A stretch of DNA of 19,640 nt from an uncultured Eubacterium sp. Lineage in GTDB: Bacteria > Bacillota > Clostridia > Lachnospirales > Lachnospiraceae. The stretch lies in contig CAJOQF010000152.1 of the NCBI GenBank assembly GCA_905236295.1, positions 1 to 19,640 of the forward strand, in the 5' to 3' direction. Numbering within the stretch: the first letter of the stretch is position 1; each line of letters starts with the position of its first letter. The notes under the pieces are model-generated. The model had not been told where the DNA came from. It ran no database searches and was given only the letters and a program-made list of their open reading frames with translations. Made by a program: the position numbers and the translations under genes. Shown one piece after another: positions 1 to 6,585 of this stretch.

Positions 1-40
1 AAAAGGGGCTCTATATTTTTTTTAAGAGGTTGTAGGATAA

Positions 41-553
41 ATGTTATTTCCGGATGTATATATTGAAAGTACGTATCACATAGATTTTGAAAAGCTCTAC
101 TCGATGGGATACCGCGGCGTGATCTTCGATATTGACAATACACTTGTCGGACACGGAAAGCCGCAGGATGCCAGGTCGATGGCACTTTTCAAGAGACTAA
201 AGAATATCGGCTTTAAGTATTGCCTGTTGTCGAACAATAAAAGACCGAGGGTGGAGAGCTTTGCAGAGCCTGTCGGCGCAAAGTTTATATATAAGGCGGC
301 TAAACCAAAAAAAGAAGGTTATCTGAAGGCTGTAGAGGAGCTTGAACTTAAAAAGGATGAGGTCTTCTTTGTGGGAGATCAGATATTTACGGATGTTGCG
401 GGAGCAACGAATGCGGGGCTGTTTACGATACTTGTAAAACAGTTGTACAGACAGGAAGAGATCCAGATCGTTTTAAAACGTATTTTGGAGAAACCGATAA
501 TTGCTTTATACCTTATTCGAAAAAAGCTATTGCATAAAACCGACACCTTGTGA
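41..553 (+). CDS. yqeG: YqeG family HAD-IIIA phosphatase
   Basis: This is a small HAD-superfamily hydrolase of the YqeG type, a soluble cytoplasmic phosphatase family of about 170 residues; this protein has 170. HAD motif I is visible as FDIDNTLV with nucleophile and acid Asp30 and Asp32. Motif II is the Ser in LLSNN near residue 64, a motif III Lys lies at about 88-91, and motif IV is VGDQIFTD with Asp113 and Asp118. The start ATG follows an AGGAT ribosome binding site seven bases away. The physiological substrate of the family is not settled, so only phosphatase activity is claimed. It lies 55 bases upstream of rpiB on the same strand and may be co-transcribed with it. The window starts only 40 bases upstream, so its promoter is not visible; the T-run at 16-23 could be the tail of a terminator of a preceding gene. 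Confidence 0.9.
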   Translation: MLFPDVYIESTYHIDFEKLYSMGYRGVIFDIDNTLVGHGKPQDARSMALFKRLKNIGFKYCLLSNNKRPRVESFAEPVGAKFIYKAAKPKKEGYLKAVEELELKKDEVFFVGDQIFTDVAGATNAGLFTILVKQLYRQEEIQIVLKRILEKPIIALYLIRKKLLHKTDTL

Positions 554-608
554 TACTATTACGAATGTTTTGACGTAAATAATCAAAAAGAATGGAGATG
601 TGCCTAAC

Positions 609-1052
609 ATGAAGATAGCAATAGGAAATGATCACGCAGCCGTTGATATGAAAAACGAGATCGTGGAGTTTCTCCTTGACAAGGGATACGAAGTTGAAAA
701 TTTCGGAACAGATACACTTACAAGCTGCAATTATCCTGATTATGCAAAAAGAGTCAGCGAAGCAGTCATCACAAACAGCTGTGACTGCGGAATCCTTATC
801 TGTGGTACGGGAGCGGGGATGGCTATTGCAGCAAACAAGTTTAAGGGCATAAGAGCGGCGTCTGTTTCGGATGCTACAACAGCCAGACTTATAAAAGAGC
901 ACAACAACGCAAACATCATCACATTCGGTGCGAGAATAGTCGGAGCTGAGGCGGCAAAGGACATTGTCGATGCGTATTTAAATGCACAGTTCTTGGGTGG
1001 CAGACACCAGAACAGGATCGACCTTATAACTCAGTTGGAAGAAGCAAAATAA
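609..1052 (+). CDS. rpiB: Ribose-5-phosphate isomerase B
   Basis: RpiB interconverts ribose 5-phosphate and ribulose 5-phosphate in the non-oxidative pentose phosphate pathway in the cytoplasm. The 147-residue product matches the usual length of about 148. Key features are the N-terminal GNDHA with Asp8 and His9, the catalytic Cys65 in ICGTGAG, the following phosphate-binding NKFKGIRAA segment, and His98 in EHNNAN. Some family members work on allose, galactose or arabinose phosphates, but the canonical Cys and the housekeeping neighbours favour ribose phosphate. An in-frame GTG lies at 600, but the GGAG at 594-597 is only two bases from it and 11 bases from ATG 609, so ATG 609 is preferred. 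No terminator is seen after the stop codon. Confidence 0.95.
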   Translation: MKIAIGNDHAAVDMKNEIVEFLLDKGYEVENFGTDTLTSCNYPDYAKRVSEAVITNSCDCGILICGTGAGMAIAANKFKGIRAASVSDATTARLIKEHNNANIITFGARIVGAEAAKDIVDAYLNAQFLGGRHQNRIDLITQLEEAK

Positions 1053-1056
1053 ATTC

Positions 1057-1085
1057 TTGCATAATATTTATAAATAGTATAAAAT
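1057..1085 (+). promoter_or_regulatory. Candidate sigma-A promoter for efp
   Basis: TTGCAT (1057-1062) and TAAAAT (1080-1085) are separated by 17 bases in an AT-rich gap just after rpiB. The -10 element matches five of six consensus positions and the -35 only three. Transcription would begin near 1092 and give efp a leader of about 80 nt. Confidence 0.45.
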
Positions 1086-1172
1086 GAAACAGATATACTG
1101 ATTTATGGAAAAATAAATTGATTAATGGTATCGGCAAAAGATAACCCGATACTAAAGATTAGGAGGAATATT

Positions 1173-1730
1173 ATGGTATCAGCAGGAGATTTCAGAAACG
1201 GTATAACAATCGAATTTGAAGGAAACATTTATCAGATAATCGAGTTCCAGCATGTTAAACCGGGTAAAGGTGCAGCTTTCGTTCGTACAAAGCTCAAGAA
1301 CATCATCAACGGTGGTGTAGTTGAGAAGACTTTCCGTCCGACTGAGAAATGCCCACAGGCAAGGATCGACAGAAAGGATATGCAGTATCTTTACAATGAT
1401 GGAGATCTTTTCTACTTCATGGATGGAGAGACTTATGATCAGATAGCATTAAACTCAGACGCTATCGGTGATGCGCTTAAGTTCGTTAAAGAGAACGAGA
1501 ACGTTAAGGTATGTTCACATAACGGAAATGTATTCGCAGTTGAGCCGCCGCTCTTTGTTGAGCTTGAGATCACTGATACAGAGCCGGGATTCAAGGGCGA
1601 TACAGCACAGGGTGCTACAAAGCCTGCAACAGTCGAGACCGGTGCAAATGTCAATGTTCCGCTTTTCGTTGAGCAGGGCGATGTCATCAAGATTGACACA
1701 AGAACAGGAGAGTACCTCTCAAGAGTATAA
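1173..1730 (+). CDS. efp: Translation elongation factor P
   Basis: EF-P binds between the P and E sites of the ribosome and relieves stalling at consecutive prolines. The 185-residue product has the full three-domain family length. It begins [10 protein letters not shown], carries [13 protein letters not shown] with the loop-tip Lys32 that is post-translationally modified in some bacteria, and ends with the C-terminal OB-fold ending in [10 protein letters not shown], typical of the family. The start is ATG 1173 because a strong AGGAGG (1161-1166) sits six bases upstream. The reading frame stays open back to ATG 1125, but that codon has no ribosome binding site and would add 16 residues outside the family's normal start. 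No modifying enzyme gene is visible nearby, so the modification state of Lys32 cannot be told. A Rho-independent terminator follows the gene. Confidence 0.97.
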   Translation: MVSAGDFRNGITIEFEGNIYQIIEFQHVKPGKGAAFVRTKLKNIINGGVVEKTFRPTEKCPQARIDRKDMQYLYNDGDLFYFMDGETYDQIALNSDAIGDALKFVKENENVKVCSHNGNVFAVEPPLFVELEITDTEPGFKGDTAQGATKPATVETGANVNVPLFVEQGDVIKIDTRTGEYLSRV

Positions 1731-1743
1731 TCTTAGAATTATC

Positions 1744-1775
1744 AGACCTCTACAGCAAATGTAGGGGTCTTTTTT
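1744..1775 (+). terminator. Rho-independent terminator after efp
   Basis: An 11-bp stem pairs AGACCTCTACA (1744-1754) with TGTAGGGGTCT (1760-1770). It contains one G-U pair, closes a five-base loop, and is followed directly by a T run. It lies 14 bases after the efp stop codon. Confidence 0.92.
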
Positions 1776-1883
1776 CATCTAACCGTCACATAAAATACCG
1801 CCTGTTTTCAGAAATCTGCATGTACGGTTTTCACATAAGAACATTATCATGATCACTGTAAACAAACAAAAGCAAAGGAGACA

Positions 1884-2984
1884 ATGAATATGAAAAACAA
1901 TTACAGTGATTATTATTATCAGACAAATAAAGAATATGTGGACGTTGAGTATAAGGAGGTTGAGCCGAAGAAGGCAGTTGCTGCTAAAAACGGACTTTCC
2001 AAACCAATAACATGGCTGCTGGTGCTTGGACTTTCTGTGGGCGTTGCATTCGGCAGCGGAAGCGCAGTCACAAGGCTTGCGTCAAATGCATCGCAGACGA
2101 CTACAACCACACAGGCGGCTTCGGTCACAGCTACATCAACATCCGCATCTAAAAGCGATATCTCGGTTACGGATGTGTCGGACGTAGTCTCTGAGGTTAT
2201 GCCGTCCATCGTCGCCATCACATGCGTATCTGAGGAAGAGTATATGATGATGTTTGGAAGATCACAGACTTATGAGTCGGAGAGTGCCGGAAGCGGAATC
2301 ATAATCGGTGAGGATGACGACTATCTCTATATCGTTACGAACAACCATGTTGTGGAGGGTGCGGATGCGATCACAGTACAGTTTAACAATGACGATACCG
2401 CCGAGTGTGAGGTACAGGGAACGGATTCTGACAATGATCTCGCGGTCGTAAAGATCGCGCTTTCCGAAATAAGCGAGGATACCCTCTCTGAGATAAAGGT
2501 GGCTACGATAGGTGACTCGGATTCGCTCGAGGTCGGTGAGAGCGCGATAGCCATAGGAAATGCTCTTGGATATGGTCAGTCGGTGACGACAGGTGTTATC
2601 TCCGCATTGAACCGCGAGGTTGTAATGGAGGACGAGGAGACCGGAGAGCAGAGCAGCGCATACCTTATACAGACTGATGCAGCCATAAATCCGGGAAATT
2701 CGGGCGGTGCGCTTATCAATTCCGCAGGAGAGCTTATCGGTATAAATTCATCAAAATATTCCGATACGGACGTTGAGGGAATGGGGTTTGCGATCCCGAT
2801 GGCGACAGCTCTTCCGATAATACAGGATCTAATCGAAAACGGTACCGTTGCGGAGGAGGAAAGTGAAGATGTAAACTCGGCAACAGACCGGTATAATTCA
2901 GATTATTACGGCGGTTCATACTATGATGAACGCAGCATGGAACCAGGCAATGCACAGGGTGGCGCACAGGGTGGAATGTTCTAA
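1884..2984 (+). CDS. Membrane-anchored trypsin-like serine protease, HtrA/DegP group without PDZ
   Basis: This is a quality-control-type serine protease expected to act outside the cytoplasmic membrane. It has a Tyr-rich cytoplasmic N-terminus (residues 1-40), one membrane segment (about 41-63), a Thr/Ser-rich linker (about 70-95) and a chymotrypsin-fold domain (about 100-320). The triad is visible as His155 in TNNHVVEG, Asp185 in DNDLAVVK and Ser273 in GNSGGAL. The C-terminus is a short Tyr- and Gly-rich tail of about 45 residues with no room for the PDZ domain that HtrA proteins usually carry. Two ATGs compete: 1884 is three bases and 1890 nine bases from the AAAGGAG at 1874-1880, so 1890 may be the real start (two residues shorter). 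The gap before it (1776-1883) shows no convincing promoter. The target proteins are unknown. Confidence 0.88.
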   Translation: MNMKNNYSDYYYQTNKEYVDVEYKEVEPKKAVAAKNGLSKPITWLLVLGLSVGVAFGSGSAVTRLASNASQTTTTTQAASVTATSTSASKSDISVTDVSDVVSEVMPSIVAITCVSEEEYMMMFGRSQTYESESAGSGIIIGEDDDYLYIVTNNHVVEGADAITVQFNNDDTAECEVQGTDSDNDLAVVKIALSEISEDTLSEIKVATIGDSDSLEVGESAIAIGNALGYGQSVTTGVISALNREVVMEDEETGEQSSAYLIQTDAAINPGNSGGALINSAGELIGINSSKYSDTDVEGMGFAIPMATALPIIQDLIENGTVAEEESEDVNSATDRYNSDYYGGSYYDERSMEPGNAQGGAQGGMF

Positions 2985-2990
2985 TATTTC

Positions 2991-3019
2991 TTGAAAATAA
3001 TCCGTATCCATAGTACAAT
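2991..3019 (+). promoter_or_regulatory. Sigma-A promoter for the signalling operon
   Basis: TTGAAA (2991-2996) and TACAAT (3014-3019) are spaced by exactly 17 bases, placing transcription start near 3026. The left arm of a long inverted repeat fills the spacer between the two boxes, so a protein bound there would compete with RNA polymerase. Confidence 0.7.
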
Positions 3020-3055
3020 TAACATAGTTGTTACACAGTGGATACGGAGTTATTT
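2995..3055 (+). repeat. Nested inverted repeat overlapping promoter and ribosome binding site
   Basis: TCCGTATCCA (3001-3010) is perfectly complementary to TGGATACGGA (3039-3048). Allowing one bulged G at 3049, the arms extend by AAATAA (2995-3000) with TTATTT (3050-3055), giving 16 pairs. A second inverted repeat, TAACA-TAGT-TGTTA (3020-3033), is nested inside. The right arm contains the GGAG of the next gene and ends at the base before its ATG. No T-run follows, so it is not an ordinary terminator. Operator or RNA switch roles are inference. Confidence 0.75.
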
Positions 3056-4816
3056 ATGGAATTATTTGATGCATTTAATAATAGCGGAGGATTCTCCCCG
3101 GTATTAATTTCGATAGAAGTCTGGTGCATCGCCATAAGTCTGGTAATGACCTTCATAGTCATCACCATGAAGGTCAGGGATGCACGGCGTGAGCGCCAGG
3201 CAATGTCGGATATCAGAATAACGACAAATCTTAGTTCGAGGCGTTCAACGCTTCTTCTTTGTATACTCATCACCATTATTATCATGCAGATCAACGATGT
3301 TATGGCTATGTCATACATCGGCAGTTCATCTGATCTGACTTATTATGTTGCCCATATCAGCAATTACATATTGTTTGCCAGCGAGTATGTCTATGCGTGG
3401 ATTTTTTTCAGATATCTTATCAAGTGCATAGAGACATCCGGAATGATAGTGAAATATTTCTGGAGGACGATCTCCGATATCATTCTGCTTTTGTCCGTTG
3501 CAATGCTTACGATCTCACAGCCCACTGATCTGTTTTACTGGTTTGACAGCATGAATGCATATCACCGTTCGGAATTGTTCTGGCTGTCATATGTGGGTGG
3601 TATTTTATTTATCTCGATATTCTTTGCCTGCCTTGTCAGATACAGAAAGGCATTCTCACAGAAAAGAAAAATAGTTTTTTTGAGTTTCATGATATGCCCG
3701 ATAGTTGCGCTTTTTATCAGGTATCTGTTTTTTGATGTTTCACTTCTGGTTGTGGCATACTTTGTGACCACATTCATAGCATTCTTTGAGTTTTCATTTT
3801 CCCGTGCGAGATGGCTACGCCCGGTGTGGCAGCCGATTGCCAATTTAAGAGAGAAGGAAGTCCTTCCGGATATCCGGATAAAGAAGAGTTCCACAAGGAA
3901 TATAAAACACATCTTTATAGTCAATCCGATAGCCGGAGGATATAAATATGCAAAAGATCTCAGACAAAGACTCTCAAAGGTCAAGGATCTCGAATACTTT
4001 GTCTTCGTAAGCCGCAAGGAATACAAAGAACACGATATTATGGAGCGCGTACAGAAGTTCTTCCAGGGCGAGAGAATAAGAGTGTACTGCTGCGGAGGTT
4101 CGGGTACCGCCAGAAATATAATAAACGGTATCAGAGATTTTGAAAATGTGGAAGTAGCCTACTATCCCTGCGGAATGACAAATGATTTTTTGAAATCCTT
4201 TGGGGAGGGGCAGGACAGATTTACCGATATCGAAGCACTGATAAACGGCACTGTTATGAAGATAGACTATTTAAAGACTAAAGACGGAATTGCGCTAAAC
4301 ACCATATCCACAGGTATGGACTCCTATTTTCTTCAGGAAAAATTTAAGGTTTTCAATGTGTTTGGAGGCAGGGTTCCGTATTTTGTCGGGGCTTTTGTCA
4401 CTATGTTTACCAAGACTCCGGATGAATATGAGGTGGATGTCGACGGCAGAGTGATCCGTGGGGCTTTTTCTGAAATCCTTATCGGAAACGGCAATACCAT
4501 AGCCGGCTTTCTAAGGTACTGTGACAAAGCGAATATCTCAGACGGCAAACTCAATTATATGATAGAGGGAAACCGCTGGGGACTTGGACATATCAAACCT
4601 ATGCAGGTTGCCATTACCAATGATGACGAGGGCAGGCAACAGTATTTTAAGGTTGGTGAATGTAAGAGAATGATAGTAAGAAGACTCGACGACAAGCCGT
4701 TTGAGATGGTTTATGACGGAGAGTTTGATGGCGAGATGAAGGAGTGGCAAATAGATGTTGTAAAGCAGGGACTGAATTTCGTGGTTCCCGATGGGGTCGA
4801 GGTTTATGAGGGATAA
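3056..4816 (+). CDS. Seven-helix membrane protein fused to a diacylglycerol/lipid-kinase-like domain
   Basis: Residues 19-246 contain about seven hydrophobic segments, resembling sensor-type membrane modules. Residues 284-586 are a diacylglycerol-kinase-catalytic-like (DgkB/YegS) domain: NPIAGG at 290-295, CGMTNDF at 372-378 in place of the usual GTGNDF, a GNGN...DGKL segment, and DGE at 554-556. The nucleotide-binding GGDGT motif reads GGSGT (347-351, Ser349 for Asp), and the Glu usually found shortly after it is absent. Lipid kinase activity is therefore doubtful; a lipid- or nucleotide-binding regulatory role is possible. ATG 3056 is chosen because CGGAG lies six bases upstream; an in-frame GTG at 3038 lies inside the inverted repeat and lacks a binding site. 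It is the first gene of a four-gene operon and overlaps the histidine kinase by 11 bases, which suggests coupled translation. Confidence 0.82.
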   Translation: MELFDAFNNSGGFSPVLISIEVWCIAISLVMTFIVITMKVRDARRERQAMSDIRITTNLSSRRSTLLLCILITIIIMQINDVMAMSYIGSSSDLTYYVAHISNYILFASEYVYAWIFFRYLIKCIETSGMIVKYFWRTISDIILLLSVAMLTISQPTDLFYWFDSMNAYHRSELFWLSYVGGILFISIFFACLVRYRKAFSQKRKIVFLSFMICPIVALFIRYLFFDVSLLVVAYFVTTFIAFFEFSFSRARWLRPVWQPIANLREKEVLPDIRIKKSSTRNIKHIFIVNPIAGGYKYAKDLRQRLSKVKDLEYFVFVSRKEYKEHDIMERVQKFFQGERIRVYCCGGSGTARNIINGIRDFENVEVAYYPCGMTNDFLKSFGEGQDRFTDIEALINGTVMKIDYLKTKDGIALNTISTGMDSYFLQEKFKVFNVFGGRVPYFVGAFVTMFTKTPDEYEVDVDGRVIRGAFSEILIGNGNTIAGFLRYCDKANISDGKLNYMIEGNRWGLGHIKPMQVAITNDDEGRQQYFKVGECKRMIVRRLDDKPFEMVYDGEFDGEMKEWQIDVVKQGLNFVVPDGVEVYEG

Positions 4817-6557
4817 ATACAACTGGGCACACATTATAAACCTTCTGTTGTACTTTCTGCAGGGAGTGTTTGTGCTTGTTATCGGATACAACTACACAGA
4901 CGTCAGTCACAGGATCCTCTTTCTGATAGGAATGTACTGGGTGGTAACATTTTTTGTTATCTGTCTGCTTCATGTCGGAGAGGGTGTAGGCGATTATGCC
5001 TTTGGCGTGGGACTTGCGATATGTTCCTGCGCTCTGGGGCTTTTCAGTGTGTATGTTGTAAGCAGTGTGATGATCCTGCTTGCACTGTATATCGCCCAGA
5101 TCCCGTGTTCGCTTATTCTCGCCGAACTGAGGCTTCTAAGAACAGTTTGTATCATACAGATATTCGGACTGGTACTCATCTATCTCCAGACGATGTTCAA
5201 GGTCAATGATTATTTTGAGCTCTGGATGGTGGTCGTGCTGTCTCTGATCCTCATACTCACAGCCTGGGTGTCTGACAACTTTTTAAAATATCTTATCGAG
5301 AGAGAAAACCTTTCGGCAGAGTATGAGCAGAGTATGGACGGTATGAGAGATCTCGCTGAGATCATGTGTGACGAGGCAAGGGCGGCGACACGGTCAAAAT
5401 CCGAGTTTCTCTCGAGCATGTCACACGAGATAAGGACTCCGATCAACTCGGTCATCGGTATGAACGAGATGATACTCAGAGAGTGTAAGGATCCGCAGAT
5501 ATTTGAGTATGCGAGGAACGTCGAGCAGGCGTCAAATATGCTCCTTGCGATAATAAATGATATACTTGACTTCTCAAAGATTGAATCCGGCAAGATGAAG
5601 ATCATTCCTGTCGAATATGAACTCAGCTCAATCCTCGGTGATCTGGACAGCATGATCCGGACCAGAATTGAAAACAAGGGTATCGAGTTCAATGTAAACG
5701 TGGATGAGAGGACGCCGGAGTATCTTTTCGGGGACGAGGTGCGCATAAGACAGATTGCGATGAATCTTCTTACCAACGCAGAAAAATACACCTATGAGGG
5801 AAGCGTTTCCCTGAATGTGAACACAAAGGACTCCGAAAACGAAAAAGAGACCATTCTCTGTATCGAGGTAAAGGATACCGGACGAGGCATCAAGGAAAAG
5901 GATATGGGAAATCTCTTCGATGCCTTCAAGCGAGTTGACGAGATGAAAAACCGCAGTATTGAGGGAACGGGACTCGGCCTTGCCATAACCAACAGTTTTG
6001 TGCAGCTGATGGACGGCAAGCTTGAGGTTGAGAGTGAATACGGAATCGGATCTACCTTCAGAGTTGAGCTTCCACAGCCAATAGTAAAAGAGGGCGAGAT
6101 CGGAGACATCAGAGAAAGGTTCAAGAAAGCATCCGAGAAAAAACAGGTTTACACAGAATCGTTCGTCGCTCCGGATGCGAGGATTCTTGTTGTTGATGAC
6201 AATAAAATGAATATAATGGTCGTACAGCATCTCCTGAAAACAACAAAGGTCATGGTGGATACGATCAGCAGTGGAAAGGCAGCTATCACCAGACTTGAAA
6301 AGATTAATTACGATGCTGTGTTCTTAGATCATATGATGCCTGAACTTGACGGAGTGGAGACATTAAATATTATCAGATCAAAGAATCTTGCCGTTGGCAC
6401 TCCGTTCATTGCGCTGACAGCCAACGCCATATCCGGAGCTAAGGATATGTATATCAGATACGGGTTTAATGATTATCTCTCCAAACCTATTTCCGGAGTT
6501 GATCTTGAGCGCATGTTGATCAAATGGCTTCCAAAGGAAAAGGTAACTATAAAATGA
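4806..6557 (+). CDS. Membrane-bound hybrid sensor histidine kinase with C-terminal receiver
   Basis: The product (583 residues) senses an unknown signal through an N-terminal region of five or six membrane segments (about 10-155) and autophosphorylates a His. A short helical linker leads to a HisKA domain with His207 in SMSHEIRTP. The HATPase domain has an N-box Asn324 in LLTNAEK, DTGRGI starting at Asp357 and GTGLGL at 387-392. The C-terminal receiver (about 458-575) has the acidic pair Asp464/Asp465, phospho-acceptor Asp508 in FLDHMMP and Lys560 in LSKP. All catalytic residues are present. ATG 4806 (GAGG at 4799-4802, GGGG at 4793-4796) is preferred over the in-frame ATG 4791, which lacks a binding site. 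No periplasmic sensor domain is seen, so the signal may be membrane-derived; the adjacent lipid-kinase-like protein makes a lipid cue worth testing (inference). Confidence 0.92.
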   Translation: MRDKYNWAHIINLLLYFLQGVFVLVIGYNYTDVSHRILFLIGMYWVVTFFVICLLHVGEGVGDYAFGVGLAICSCALGLFSVYVVSSVMILLALYIAQIPCSLILAELRLLRTVCIIQIFGLVLIYLQTMFKVNDYFELWMVVVLSLILILTAWVSDNFLKYLIERENLSAEYEQSMDGMRDLAEIMCDEARAATRSKSEFLSSMSHEIRTPINSVIGMNEMILRECKDPQIFEYARNVEQASNMLLAIINDILDFSKIESGKMKIIPVEYELSSILGDLDSMIRTRIENKGIEFNVNVDERTPEYLFGDEVRIRQIAMNLLTNAEKYTYEGSVSLNVNTKDSENEKETILCIEVKDTGRGIKEKDMGNLFDAFKRVDEMKNRSIEGTGLGLAITNSFVQLMDGKLEVESEYGIGSTFRVELPQPIVKEGEIGDIRERFKKASEKKQVYTESFVAPDARILVVDDNKMNIMVVQHLLKTTKVMVDTISSGKAAITRLEKINYDAVFLDHMMPELDGVETLNIIRSKNLAVGTPFIALTANAISGAKDMYIRYGFNDYLSKPISGVDLERMLIKWLPKEKVTIK

Positions 6558-6585
6558 TACCTGTAATGCAGTAGGAGACTTGAGT

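Noticed and set aside
1..40. Terminator at the left edge (T run at 16-23)
   Set aside because: The left arm of any hairpin would lie outside the window, so it cannot be confirmed.
570..598. TTGACG upstream of rpiB as a -35 box
   Set aside because: No -10-like hexamer occurs at a suitable distance; rpiB can be transcribed from yqeG.
1468..1764. 98-codon + strand frame overlapping the end of efp
   Set aside because: Out-of-frame shadow of efp that runs into the terminator; no ribosome binding site or recognisable sequence.
1785..1837. Repeated TCACATAA before the protease gene as a regulator site
   Set aside because: Only eight bases in an AT-rich gap with no promoter-like context; chance occurrence cannot be excluded.
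5628..6230. 200-codon open frame on the minus strand inside the histidine kinase gene
   Set aside because: Shadow of a conserved kinase/receiver coding region with no domain of its own.
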